Counted from the first letter of the stretch, positions 25,237 to 33,775 are shown. The stretch is DNA of 64,000 nt from IOR16 sp963521065 (GCA_963521065.1 CAUQTI010000010.1:47218-111217), one strand, 5' to 3'. The notes: a model not told the origin generated them from the letters alone. Made by a program: numbers and translations.

Positions 25237-25585
25237 ATATTTGCCTTATGTTTTATTCACTGCACTGGCTACGATGTTTATTTATGGCTGGGGACTGCTG
25301 AAAATGCAGCGACAGACGCGGGATCTTCTTTCAATGCTTTATTCAAAGTGTGAGAGAAAGGTAAAAAAACAACTTCGTAAAAAGGGAAATATGACTTTGC
25401 GTGAAATTGAAACTTTAGTAAAGGGAACACAGGCGAGTTTCTTTTACAGCAAGCAAAGAATTGGCGTAACCGATGAAAAAACTTTTGCAAAGTCAATGCT
25501 TTCTCATATGAAGGAAAGTGGTATGATTACAGAAAAGTATGAGAAGGGAAAGCGGACTTACAGCTTGACTGAAAAAATAAAATAG
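25229..25585 (+). CDS. Membrane-anchored winged-helix-like protein of unknown function
   Basis: A 118-residue protein. Residues 5-24 form one transmembrane helix (YLPYVLFTALATMFIYGWGL). A basic region with CERKVKKQLRKKG follows. The rest has a winged-helix look: MTLREIETLV, a recognition-like helix around EKTFAKSMLSHMKESGM, and a beta wing ITEKYEKGKRTYSL. No named family is recognised. It overlaps the PqqD-like gene by 8 nt and is followed directly by a terminator, so the pair is a complete two-gene unit. A membrane-tethered regulator or adaptor is possible. Confidence 0.7.
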   Translation: MLKYLPYVLFTALATMFIYGWGLLKMQRQTRDLLSMLYSKCERKVKKQLRKKGNMTLREIETLVKGTQASFFYSKQRIGVTDEKTFAKSMLSHMKESGMITEKYEKGKRTYSLTEKIK

Positions 25586-25624
25586 ATTTTTAATCGTAAA
25601 ATAGTATTGAAATGGGACAGATAG

Positions 25625-25652
25625 GGCAAGGAAATTTTTCCTTGCCTTTTTT
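25625..25652 (+). terminator. Rho-independent terminator
   Basis: A 10-bp stem GGCAAGGAAA/TTTCCTTGCC with a very short loop, followed by TTTTTT. It ends the PqqD-like/winged-helix unit. The T-rich flank could also help on the opposite strand for ylmC. Confidence 0.88.
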
Positions 25653-25685
25653 ATCGTTTCCTGCTTATTTTATGATCCCACCTGA

Positions 25686-25925
25686 TTATAATTCTGCTTC
25701 AAAAATAATGATGTCCTCGCCTATTTTTTTTATAGAACTCCAAGGAAGCTGAATATAGTCACGGCTTCCCATGAAGCTTAGCCGTTCCGTCAGCTCAGGA
25801 ACCATGAGGCCCTTTATCTTTCCTTGCTTTGGATCAAAAAGCAATTCCGCATCGGCAAGTTGACCGTGGCGGCTTCCGTTGTACAGATTAACAATTTCTT
25901 TATCGCCTAATTCGCTTAAACGCAA
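25686..25925 (-). CDS. ylmC: YlmC/YmxH-family sporulation protein (PRC-barrel)
   Basis: A 79-residue PRC-barrel protein of the YlmC/YmxH family: MRLSELGDKEIVNLYNGSR, then ELLFDPKQGKIKGLMVPE, and a C-terminal IQLPWSSIKKIGEDIIIF. Family members are kept in spore-formers and annotated as sporulation proteins, with no defined biochemistry. The start is TTG, with AAAGGAG about 9 nt upstream. It lies divergent from the next gene (tepA-like). Confidence 0.88.
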   Translation of the reverse strand: MRLSELGDKEIVNLYNGSRHGQLADAELLFDPKQGKIKGLMVPELTERLSFMGSRDYIQLPWSSIKKIGEDIIIFEAEL

Positions 25926-26026
25926 TCAAAACAACTCCTTTATGAAAATATTGATACCGTTATATAAAAAAGTATATTTTGGTTACACTATTTTTATGAC
26001 CAATGACCGAAAGGAGATAAAATAGA

Positions 26027-26767
26027 ATGAGTAAAAGAAAAAATGATGTAGAGACGGAACGAGAACAAGAGGATAATAAAGAAAAAATAGATGAAAAATC
26101 AGAAGTAAAGCATTCCATTGACGATTTTGGAGTCATAAACAACGCATTTAATTTTCAAAGTGATATTCAGTATTTAACAATTATTGGGAGTGTTGAGGGC
26201 CATACAGTGCTTCCGCCTCAAAATAAAACCACGAAGTATGAGAATATTATCCCCCAGTTGGTAGCGGTTGAGGAAAATAAAAATATCAAAGGACTGCTTA
26301 CAATACTAAATACTGTAGGTGGTGATGTAGAGGCTGGACTTGCAATTGCAGAGTTGATTTCTACTTTATCGAAGCCTACTGTGTCTTTGGTCTTAGGTGG
26401 AGGGCATAGTATAGGGATTCCACTTGCGACAGCAAGTGATTATTCTTTTATCGCAGAAAGTGCGACGATGACGTTACATCCAATTCGAATGGCGGGGCTG
26501 ATAATCGGAGCAGAACAGACCTATGCCTATTTTCGAAAGATGCAGGAGCGTATTATTGATTTTATTGTGCGTACCTCACATTCAGAACGTGAAACGGTTA
26601 CACGCCTGATGAATGCGACAGATGATATGCCAAACGATGTTGGAACAATCCTATACGGGAAAGATGCAGTGGAAATTGGACTGATGGATGAAATAGGCGG
26701 TTTGAACATGGCTTTAAGCAAATTGAAATCCATGATTGACGAAAAAGAAAAGGAACAAAGTAAGTAA
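26027..26767 (+). CDS. tepA: ClpP-like serine protease, TepA family
   Basis: A 246-residue protein of the ClpP/crotonase fold. Residues 1-45 are charged and probably disordered. The protease core shows NTVGGDVEAGLAIAELI, the nucleophile region LGGGHSIGIPLATASD, and the histidine in TMTLHPIRM. TepA (YmfB) of Bacillus was reported to assist protein translocation and to degrade small acid-soluble spore proteins. The ATG has AAAGGAG upstream. It is a single gene followed by a strong terminator. Confidence 0.9.
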   Translation: MSKRKNDVETEREQEDNKEKIDEKSEVKHSIDDFGVINNAFNFQSDIQYLTIIGSVEGHTVLPPQNKTTKYENIIPQLVAVEENKNIKGLLTILNTVGGDVEAGLAIAELISTLSKPTVSLVLGGGHSIGIPLATASDYSFIAESATMTLHPIRMAGLIIGAEQTYAYFRKMQERIIDFIVRTSHSERETVTRLMNATDDMPNDVGTILYGKDAVEIGLMDEIGGLNMALSKLKSMIDEKEKEQSK

Positions 26768-26831
26768 GAAAAGGGAAAAATAGCTTAGTATACAAAGATA
26801 AATAAAAAAATTAAGCACGAATTCTTTTACT

Positions 26832-26867
26832 AAAAGAGCTTTCACACGGAAGAGAGCTCTTTTTTTT
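26832..26867 (+). terminator. Rho-independent terminator after tepA
   Basis: AAAAGAGCT and AGCTCTTTT form a 9-bp stem, followed by a run of T. Confidence 0.9.
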
Positions 26868-26909
26868 GTGCGTGTAGAAATCGTCTGAAATAAACAAGTG
26901 TTATGTAAA

Positions 26910-26926
26910 TGTCGAAAAAAGTCGAA
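26910..26926 (+). promoter_or_regulatory. Tandem Spo0A-box-like sequences upstream of the tad operon
   Basis: A perfect 0A box TGTCGAA (26910-26916) is followed at an exact 10-bp offset by AGTCGAA (26920-26926), six of seven matching. The pair ends 9 bp before the putative -35 of the tad promoter, so it sits on one helix face in a typical activator position. The binding preference of Spo0A for TGTCGAA is established in Bacillus and Clostridium; regulation of this operon is inferred. Confidence 0.55.
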
Positions 26927-26935
26927 AGAATTAAA

Positions 26936-26964
26936 TTGTAAAAAAATGTAATGTAAGATAAAAT
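26936..26964 (+). promoter_or_regulatory. Putative promoter of the tad operon
   Basis: TTGTAA, a 17-bp spacer, TAAAAT. The elements are moderately good and placed 47 bp before tadZ, just downstream of the 0A-like boxes. Confidence 0.5.
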
Positions 26965-27010
26965 AAAATAAAGAAAAATATGGAATAAAATACTAAAAAA
27001 GGGTGTTGAA

Positions 27011-28111
27011 ATGAAAAGAATCAGTCTGGCAATTATAGATCATGATGATGGTTATGCAAATGCACTATCAAAAGCGATTACGCTTAAAAGTGAACAATTT
27101 GATGTGCATACGGCCCCATCCTCACAATGGGAAAAATTCGATTTGGTTTTGATGAATGAAGCGGAAACCGACTCCGTTCAAAATGAAATAAGAGATAAGC
27201 TTATCCTTTTGACAGAAAAGAAATGTAGGATGCCTTGGAGAGAGACGAAGAGTCGCCCTTTTTTTCTATATAAGTATGAAAATCTTTCCCTCTTGATTGC
27301 TGCCTTGCAGTATTATTATTCAAAAATTTATGGGTGCAGCAGCCCATTTTCTGTATTTGAGAAAGAACCTTTTGTAGTTGGTGTATGCAGCGGAAGCGGG
27401 GGCATTGGGTGCACCTCTGTATCTATCTTGCTTGCGAGAGAATTGACCGAGAAAAAGAAGAAAAAAGTATTATTTCTTTCTTTAGAAGAGGTGGAGTCTG
27501 CTTCTTTATATTTTTCTTTTCCAGAAGGACATCCATTTATGGGAGATTATCTGTATTATTTATTTTCCAATGATGAAAAGAGGAAAACTTCGACTTTTTA
27601 CAGTGCGTTTCAATATCAGGATTCTTATGGTGTAGATCTTTTTTATCCTTCCTGCGGCTGCAATGAGTTGTGCAAGCTGTCCGTTGAGGAAGTGCATCTT
27701 TTTATCGAAAGTATTTCCACGATAGGAAATTATGATTATATTATTTTAGATTGTGGAAGTCATTTCTCAAAAGAAATCCTTTATTGGATGAGGCAATGTA
27801 ACCAATGTATCCTTTTAAAAAATGGAACGGCAGTATCGGCAGAAAAAAACAAGAAGAGGTTAGAGGTTTTTCAAAAGCAGCAGCATTTTGATTGCAGCAG
27901 GTTCTTGGAATATTGCATTTCAAAAGACGAAGAAAGCTTTATCGAAAGGGATCATAAGGTAGATATTTATGTGAATTACACATTGGGATCGGAGGTGAAG
28001 CGCATTGCAGATAGAGTCAGGTGTACCAGAGAGCAGGAGAATAGCAGTAAAAGCAATTACAGACACCGTTCGCTCAGTAATCAGCGAGAGGACGGAAGAA
28101 GTTACGGATGA
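27011..28111 (+). CDS. tadZ: TadZ/CpaE-like pilus-assembly ATPase (divergent)
   Basis: A 366-residue protein at the head of the Tad operon. The N-terminal ~115 residues resemble a receiver-like domain (SLAIIDHDDGYANALSKAI). A MinD/ParA-like P-loop domain follows with a deviant Walker A (CSGSGGIGCTSVSI, the signature lysine absent) and the IILDCGSHFSKEI motif in the Walker B position. TadZ localises the pilus machinery to sites on the cell membrane. The last ~35 residues are a basic, Ser/Arg-rich tail that lies wholly in the 107-nt overlap with tadA and looks like a by-product of that overlap. Confidence 0.8.
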   Translation: MKRISLAIIDHDDGYANALSKAITLKSEQFDVHTAPSSQWEKFDLVLMNEAETDSVQNEIRDKLILLTEKKCRMPWRETKSRPFFLYKYENLSLLIAALQYYYSKIYGCSSPFSVFEKEPFVVGVCSGSGGIGCTSVSILLARELTEKKKKKVLFLSLEEVESASLYFSFPEGHPFMGDYLYYLFSNDEKRKTSTFYSAFQYQDSYGVDLFYPSCGCNELCKLSVEEVHLFIESISTIGNYDYIILDCGSHFSKEILYWMRQCNQCILLKNGTAVSAEKNKKRLEVFQKQQHFDCSRFLEYCISKDEESFIERDHKVDIYVNYTLGSEVKRIADRVRCTREQENSSKSNYRHRSLSNQREDGRSYG

Positions 28112-29222
28112 AGAGGTGTTATCCCTCATTGAGGAATTTGTACTGCATGATAATCAAACACTGTGGTATTCCTATGCTGAAAAACAGAAGCTGATTACTA
28201 CAATTTTTAATAAGACACGGCGCGAACTGGATATATTGCAGATTTATGCCGAAGACAATGACGTAAGTGAAATCATGGTGAACGGCACAGAAAAAATCTT
28301 TATCGAGCGAAACGGAAAGATAGAACGCCTTCCGATTTCATTTGAAAGCCGTGAAGAACTGGAAGAAATTATCCGTAGACTTGCCGCAAAGGTACATAGA
28401 GAAATTAATGAATTAAACCCAATCGTAGATGCGAGGTTAGAGGATGGATCAAGAATCAACGCAGTATATCACAATATCGCATTAAACGGTCCCATTCTTA
28501 CAATTCGTAAATTCCCTAAAAAGAAAATTACAATGGAGGAGTTGATTGATAAACAGTCTATATCCGAAGAGGCTTCCGCGTTTTTAAAAAAGCTTGTACA
28601 AAGTGGTTATAACATCTTTATTTCAGGCGGGACCAGTTCGGGTAAGACTACTTTTTTAAATGTGCTTTCAGATTGCATTCCAAAAGAAGAACGAGTGATT
28701 GTAATTGAAGATTCTGCAGAATTGCAGATTACGAAAATAGACAACGTAGTCCGGATGGAAACAAAAAATGCAAATGTACAAGGCAAAGGTGCGGTAACGG
28801 TACGCGATTTGATAAAAACCTCACTGCGTATGAGGCCGGATCGGATTATTGTTGGAGAAGTAAGGGGTGGGGAAGTCGTCGATATGATACAGGCTATGAA
28901 TACAGGGCATGATGGCTCCTTATCAACCGGACATGGCAATTCTCCGGAAGGAATGCTTCGACGCTTGGAGGCTATGTTTTTATCGGCGGCAGACTTCCCC
29001 ATGGAGGCAATACGAAGTCAGATAATGGAAGCCATTGATATTATTGTCCACCTAGGAAGGCTTCCGGATAAAACACGGAAAGTTTTACAGATTGTAGAGG
29101 TCGAAGGGTATCGAGACGGACGGTATATCATAAATCCTCTCTTTGAATATCAAATGAACCGCGGACTTGTCGCATCACAAAATATCTTACATAACGAAAT
29201 AAAACTAAAAATGAGAGGCTGA
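28005..29222 (+). CDS. tadA: TadA/CpaF secretion ATPase
   Basis: A 405-residue hexameric secretion ATPase that powers Flp pilus assembly. Motifs: Walker A ISGGTSSGKTTFLN, the Asp box VIVIEDSAEL, Walker B PDRIIVGEVRGGEVVDMI and the His box GHDGSLSTGHGNSPEGML. The N-terminal all-helical region (about 1-80) is usual for the family. The start is TTG 28005, supported by GGAGGTG 7 nt upstream. It is buried within the 3' end of tadZ in another frame, giving a 107-nt overlap. Every later start would cut into the conserved N-terminal domain. Confidence 0.95.
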   Translation: MQIESGVPESRRIAVKAITDTVRSVISERTEEVTDEEVLSLIEEFVLHDNQTLWYSYAEKQKLITTIFNKTRRELDILQIYAEDNDVSEIMVNGTEKIFIERNGKIERLPISFESREELEEIIRRLAAKVHREINELNPIVDARLEDGSRINAVYHNIALNGPILTIRKFPKKKITMEELIDKQSISEEASAFLKKLVQSGYNIFISGGTSSGKTTFLNVLSDCIPKEERVIVIEDSAELQITKIDNVVRMETKNANVQGKGAVTVRDLIKTSLRMRPDRIIVGEVRGGEVVDMIQAMNTGHDGSLSTGHGNSPEGMLRRLEAMFLSAADFPMEAIRSQIMEAIDIIVHLGRLPDKTRKVLQIVEVEGYRDGRYIINPLFEYQMNRGLVASQNILHNEIKLKMRG

Positions 29223-29225
29223 GCT

Positions 29226-29981
29226 ATGAGCATTCCTAAAACCTATAAGGAGTATGAACTAAATAAGAAAGAGAAGCAGCACTATTATATCTATGGTAGC
29301 CTGCTCTGCCTATTCTTAGGATATCTATTTTATGAAAGCTTGCTTGTCGGGGTGCTTTTTTGTGCATTGACAATAAAAGGAGAAAAGGTTTTCAGCAATT
29401 ATCTGGCAGATAAAAGAAGAACGGAGCTGACGGAACAATTCCGAGATTTTTTATATTCGGTTTCAGGCTCGGTGTCTGCAGGAAGACAGATGCCGGAAGC
29501 CATAAGAGAGGCGAAAGAAAACCTTCTTCTCATTTACCCAAAGGAGGCGATTATCTGTAAGGAGCTTGATTATATGGTAAGAAGTATTTTTGAAAGCAAA
29601 GAAACTGCGGAAGCATTATTAAAAGATTTTGCCAAACGTACAGCACTTCCCGATATCTGCCAATTTGTAGAAGTCTATTCTATTTGTAAAAAGACAGGAG
29701 GGAATTTGCAGCGAGTCATTGAGAAAACTGTAGGAATCATGATAGATAAGATGAATATGAATCGGGAGATACGCGTACTGACCGTGCAAAAACGTTTAGA
29801 GGCAAATTTACTGACGATAATCCCACTGGGGGTAATTGCTTTTTTAAATCTTGTTTCTCCGGAATATTTAAAAGTGCTCTATACCACAATGGAAGGGAGA
29901 ATTTTAATGACCGCGGCTTTGATTGGGATTGGAGGGGCCTATGCATGGAGCATGAAGCTTACAAAAATTGAATTACGTTAA
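29226..29981 (+). CDS. tadB: TadB-like inner membrane pilus assembly protein
   Basis: A 251-residue membrane protein with a type II secretion F (T2SF) domain. An N-terminal pair of hydrophobic segments (about 22-50) is followed by a cytoplasmic helical T2SF core (EQFRDFLYSVSGSVSAGRQMPEA split over that region) with the KTGGNLQRVIEKT motif. Two C-terminal transmembrane helices follow (about 198-245). TadB forms the membrane platform on which TadA acts. It begins 3 nt after tadA. Confidence 0.9.
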   Translation: MSIPKTYKEYELNKKEKQHYYIYGSLLCLFLGYLFYESLLVGVLFCALTIKGEKVFSNYLADKRRTELTEQFRDFLYSVSGSVSAGRQMPEAIREAKENLLLIYPKEAIICKELDYMVRSIFESKETAEALLKDFAKRTALPDICQFVEVYSICKKTGGNLQRVIEKTVGIMIDKMNMNREIRVLTVQKRLEANLLTIIPLGVIAFLNLVSPEYLKVLYTTMEGRILMTAALIGIGGAYAWSMKLTKIELR

Positions 29982-31311
29982 TAAAAAATTATTGATACTT
30001 TTAGGAAAATTACCAGATTGGTGCACAGGGAAAAAAGAGGTTTTTGATGCCGGTTTCCGTTTGAAATATGCAAGTAAGGACTGTATTTTAAAAATACAGG
30101 AGGAAAAGACCTATTTGCTTAAATGTTATACCGTAATCATAGTCTTTTTAATGATTCTTTTTGTTCTATTTGGAATGGAAGCCATTTTTATTAAGAGCAA
30201 TACATTACATAGCTTAAAAAGGCCCGGTTACGGAGAGAATGTGGATATCGTTCCGCTTGAAGCAAAAATCAGAAATGGGAACGAAGTGCTTCGCAAAAAA
30301 ATTACAGTGCGAATTCAGCCACAGGCTCTAACGAATGCGCAGAAAGAAGCATTTATAAAAGAATGCAGGGAAAGGATTGCCACAGAAATTCTCGGTAGAA
30401 ATAAGGATAAGGAGCATATTTTGTACAACCTTACTCTGCCGAAGCAAGATAGCATTTATCCAATCCAAATTGATTGGGCTTCTACGGATTCAAGCTTTAT
30501 TGAGGAGGATGGAACCGTGCATCGCCTTGAATTAAACAAGCCTAAGAAGATTTATTTGAGTGCCAGATTTACTTTATATGATATTGAACAAATAGATACC
30601 TATCAGCTAACGCTCCTGCCCAGTGAAAAAGAGGGTCTGGAACGTGAGTTGAATGAAGCGTTGGAAACGATAAGGCTGGACTTAAATAATAATACGAACG
30701 GGGATAAATTGATACTGCCGAAAAAGTTTGTAAATAACACTTCGTTGGAATGGTATGCGAAGAGAGGAATCCCACTCTTCCCGCTTGCTGCGATTGGTAT
30801 TTTATCCATTTTTTTTCTTTATAAGAGAAGATACTACCGAATGGAAAAAGAAATCAAACGCTATAGAGAGGCAATGAGAAGGGAATATCCAGAGTTCGTC
30901 AATAAAATCGTTCTTCTTTTGAATGCAGGACTTGTCATTACCAGTGCGTTAGAGCGTGTTTCTCTAGCTGATGAAAGTAAAACAGAGCATCCTTTAATGG
31001 AGGCGATGAAAGAAATCTCCGATAAGGTCAGAGAGTCTAATGCCTCATTTTCACAAGAATTAAAGATATTTGCAAGAACAAGCGGGATGAGAGAGTTGAT
31101 GCGGTTTTCCGCAATTGTTTGTGATAATTTGGAAAAAGGCAATTCATTGGCTGAGAAGCTGGAGACAGAAGGGGAATTAATCTGGATTGCTAGAAAAAAG
31201 CAGGTGGAGGAAGAGGGCAGAAAAGTAGAAACAAAGCTCCTGCTGCCCTTGATGATGTTACTTTTAATATTGGTGATTATCACAATTTCACCAGTGTTGA
31301 TAGAAATTTAA
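29968..31311 (+). CDS. tadC: TadC-like membrane pilus assembly protein (large form)
   Basis: A 447-residue membrane protein, larger than most TadC. Residues 50-70 are a first transmembrane helix. Residues 75-265 form a large extracytoplasmic region with no known fold. A second helix follows (about 268-286, FPLAAIGILSIFFLYK), then a T2SF-type domain (EYPEFVNKIVLLLNAGLVI, LERVS) and a C-terminal hydrophobic helix. The start is unsure. TTG 29968 overlaps tadB by 14 nt and has only a distant GGAG. The next in-frame candidates are also TTG and lie before the first conserved helix, so the coding core is secure. Confidence 0.82.
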   Translation: MNYVNKKLLILLGKLPDWCTGKKEVFDAGFRLKYASKDCILKIQEEKTYLLKCYTVIIVFLMILFVLFGMEAIFIKSNTLHSLKRPGYGENVDIVPLEAKIRNGNEVLRKKITVRIQPQALTNAQKEAFIKECRERIATEILGRNKDKEHILYNLTLPKQDSIYPIQIDWASTDSSFIEEDGTVHRLELNKPKKIYLSARFTLYDIEQIDTYQLTLLPSEKEGLERELNEALETIRLDLNNNTNGDKLILPKKFVNNTSLEWYAKRGIPLFPLAAIGILSIFFLYKRRYYRMEKEIKRYREAMRREYPEFVNKIVLLLNAGLVITSALERVSLADESKTEHPLMEAMKEISDKVRESNASFSQELKIFARTSGMRELMRFSAIVCDNLEKGNSLAEKLETEGELIWIARKKQVEEEGRKVETKLLLPLMMLLLILVIITISPVLIEI

Positions 31312-31327
31312 AAAGGAGGAAAAAAAT

Positions 31328-31516
31328 ATGAATCAATTGATTGAGAGTTGGTATCGACTGCAGTGCAAAATTTTGCATCCCAACAAAAAAGGAATGGAAA
31401 TGGTGCAGGTTGCAATTCTTGTTGCAATTGCTGTAGGGCTGGGCTTGATTTTCAAAGAGAAAATCGGAGAGTTTGTCAAACAGACCTTTGACGGTCTGCT
31501 GAACAGTGGATTTTAG
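31328..31516 (+). CDS. Flp1-like pilin subunit
   Basis: A 62-residue protein with a prepilin-like arrangement. A 22-residue leader ends in KKG. A hydrophobic segment MEMVQVAILVAIAVGLGLIF and a short amphipathic tail follow. It is probably the major Flp pilin. Its AAAAAGGAGG ribosome binding site is the strongest in the operon, matching the need for many copies. Oddly, the residue five positions after the presumed cleavage Gly is Gln rather than Glu, whereas both TadE-like proteins downstream keep Glu there. No prepilin peptidase (TadV/CpaA) gene is in the window. Confidence 0.85.
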   Translation: MNQLIESWYRLQCKILHPNKKGMEMVQVAILVAIAVGLGLIFKEKIGEFVKQTFDGLLNSGF

Positions 31517-32009
31517 GAAAAAAAGGGGGAGCACATTCGTTGAGGCGGCATTGGTATGGCCCCTTATGATTCTTTCTGTACTTGCAGTACTTACAATGCT
31601 GATTAGTTTGTTTTCAGAGGGGGTTATACTGTCTTGCTCGCATATGAGCTTGAGAGAGGTTGCCGGGAAGTGGTCGAAAACCGTTTCTTTTAATGCGGAT
31701 GCGGTACCGTTTCCAGAAAAGTTTCCATCGAAGAATATACCTGAACAATTACAGATGGAAAAGGAAGAGCGGATAAATCAGAGCGGAATTCCGATTTTAA
31801 GAAGTGCAGAGGAAGGAAATTTTGCATTTCGCTGTTTATATCCGCAATTTTCCTTGAGAACAGAAAAAAGCTATGGGGGGGTTGGTCTATTGAGCAAGGA
31901 AATCAAAAAGGGAATGGAAGCAGGTTATCAATCGGTTGATGAAGCACAGATCATCCGTAATTTGGACTATGCAGTGGAAATAGGCAAAGAGGTAAAAGAA
32001 CAATGGTAA
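31506..32009 (+). CDS. tadE: TadE-like pseudopilin
   Basis: A 167-residue exported protein with a TadE-type N-terminus: KKRG, then STFVEAALVWPLMIL, with Glu at +5 after the cleavage Gly and one transmembrane helix (about 10-35). The remaining ~130 residues are extracytoplasmic and match no domain I recognise. The start is GTG at 31506, overlapping the pilin gene by 11 nt, so translation is coupled. Pseudopilins of this kind are needed for Flp pilus formation. Confidence 0.8.
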   Translation: MDFRKKRGSTFVEAALVWPLMILSVLAVLTMLISLFSEGVILSCSHMSLREVAGKWSKTVSFNADAVPFPEKFPSKNIPEQLQMEKEERINQSGIPILRSAEEGNFAFRCLYPQFSLRTEKSYGGVGLLSKEIKKGMEAGYQSVDEAQIIRNLDYAVEIGKEVKEQW

Positions 32010-33775
32010 GAAGTAGGAGAGGAGGTGCTTCTGTCTTTTTGATGATGGCTTTCGTCAGTATATTGCTTGTAATTGCGGTATTGACAGAAGCCGTCTCTTC
32101 TTATGCGGCACGAAGCTACGCGATGTCGGTAATAGAATTAGCAGGAAGGTCTACACTTTCAAACTATAATCGCAATCTAAAAGAGGATTATGGATTGTTC
32201 GGCGTTTTAATGAGTGATGATGAAATTCAGGAGGAGGTCCTTTATTATTGTGAAGAAAGTATAACTTCAAAAGGGAAAAAGGATGACACGATGCAGCTTA
32301 TGAATTTACAGATGAAAAATTTCAGAGTGGAATCAGACGAATATGTATTAACCAATGGCGAAATTTTTGAGAAACAGGTTATAGATTACATGAAATACAG
32401 AGTGTTAGGGGATATTTTAGCAGACTGGAGCGGCAGGGAGGCAGAAGAGGTTCTATCGGAAAAGCAGAACGCAGTTTCTGGATTACTTGAAAAAACAGAG
32501 GAATTGGAAAAGGCGACAGAGCTCATGGATAAGATTAAACCTGTACTGACACAGTATGAGGATGCATTGGATGAAACAAAGAAATTGGAAAAAACCTACG
32601 AGCGGTGGGAAGAATTAAAAATGTCAGATTCTGAAAATGCAGCGGAAGCGGCCGCAAAGCTGGAGGAAAGGCTAAATCGAGAATGGACCAGAATTAAAAA
32701 GACGTTTCAAAGCATAGGAAGACAAGCGGATGAAATCCAAGAAGAATATGAAAAGGGAAATGGGTTTGGTGAAAGCGGGAAAAATATGATGCAGCAACTA
32801 AATCAGATTCAGGAGAAAATCAAGTATTTTCTGTCGGTTTCCGTTGGTAACCTGGGCGATGTATTTCAATCATTAGAGGAAGAGGATGGGAAGGGAAAAC
32901 GATATCCTTTTTGGAAACGAATAAAAGAAGCCCTTTTCTCCGGGAGCAAGAATGATAATGAAAAAGGAAGAGAATTGAAAAATCAAACCGTCATAGAATA
33001 CTTGCCTTCGCATCAAATAGAAGAAAGCGGCTGGGAATTTAAAGGACTACAAGCATTCCTTCAAAAAAAAGACTTCTTAACGGAAGCTAAGAATAAATTT
33101 TTACTAAACCAATACATCCTTGCCATGTTCCATACACAGTTGACAGAAAATGAAAGAGAAACCTTTTTTGAAAATGAAGTGGAATATCTATTATTTGGGG
33201 GTTTTAAAGATGTCGAAAATAAAAAGAAAGCAGAAGCTTCTATTTTTGCGGTACGCTCTGCTTCAAATTTAGTCTACCTATATAGTAATCCGGGAAAGCA
33301 ACGAGAATTAGTGAAAGCGGCAGCGGCATTAACGCCGGGGCCGGAAGCGATTATTACGCAATTTGTGCTAGCGTCTCTATGGAGCTGTGCAGAGGCAAAA
33401 AATGATTTGAATATCCTACTTGATTCCGGGAGTGTCCCTTTTCTTAAAGACGATGATTCCTGGGCACTGAGCTTGGATTCTGTTTTATCCGGCAAAAGCA
33501 GCAATGGCAAAGTGAAAGATAAATCAACAGGATTAAAGTACGAGCAGTATTTGGAGCTTTTTCTATTTTGCTCGTCAAAGCAGATTATCTTGGTTCGAAT
33601 GATGGATTTGATTCAGATTAATTTGCAGGAGCGCTGCAACAAAGACTTTCTTCTCAGCAACTGTAAAGGGGGATTTGTTCTCAACGGAGAGATTTGGAAA
33701 AAAAAATTGCTTGGAAGAAAAGAAGCTGGAAAGCTGATTCGTAAAGGCAAGGTGGTTGTACGTCATGCTTATTAG
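32003..33775 (+). CDS. DUF5702-like Tad-operon surface protein (TadG-like)
   Basis: A 590-residue protein. An N-terminal RRGGASVFLMMAFVSILLVI segment is a single membrane anchor of TadG type. It is followed by the DUF5702-like motif SYAARSYAMSVIELAGRSTL and NLKEDYGLFGVLM. A long helical, likely coiled-coil stretch lies at about residues 145-290 (many Glu/Lys heptads). The C-terminal part has a short hydrophobic patch. Proteins of this sort are standard in Clostridia tad operons and likely help anchor or assemble the pilus. It overlaps tadE by 7 nt and the next gene by 11 nt. Confidence 0.78.
   Translation: MVRSRRGGASVFLMMAFVSILLVIAVLTEAVSSYAARSYAMSVIELAGRSTLSNYNRNLKEDYGLFGVLMSDDEIQEEVLYYCEESITSKGKKDDTMQLMNLQMKNFRVESDEYVLTNGEIFEKQVIDYMKYRVLGDILADWSGREAEEVLSEKQNAVSGLLEKTEELEKATELMDKIKPVLTQYEDALDETKKLEKTYERWEELKMSDSENAAEAAAKLEERLNREWTRIKKTFQSIGRQADEIQEEYEKGNGFGESGKNMMQQLNQIQEKIKYFLSVSVGNLGDVFQSLEEEDGKGKRYPFWKRIKEALFSGSKNDNEKGRELKNQTVIEYLPSHQIEESGWEFKGLQAFLQKKDFLTEAKNKFLLNQYILAMFHTQLTENERETFFENEVEYLLFGGFKDVENKKKAEASIFAVRSASNLVYLYSNPGKQRELVKAAAALTPGPEAIITQFVLASLWSCAEAKNDLNILLDSGSVPFLKDDDSWALSLDSVLSGKSSNGKVKDKSTGLKYEQYLELFLFCSSKQIILVRMMDLIQINLQERCNKDFLLSNCKGGFVLNGEIWKKKLLGRKEAGKLIRKGKVVVRHAY

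Noticed and set aside
33211..33217. TGTCGAA (0A-box sequence)
   Set aside because: Inside the DUF5702-like coding region with no promoter nearby; a chance match.
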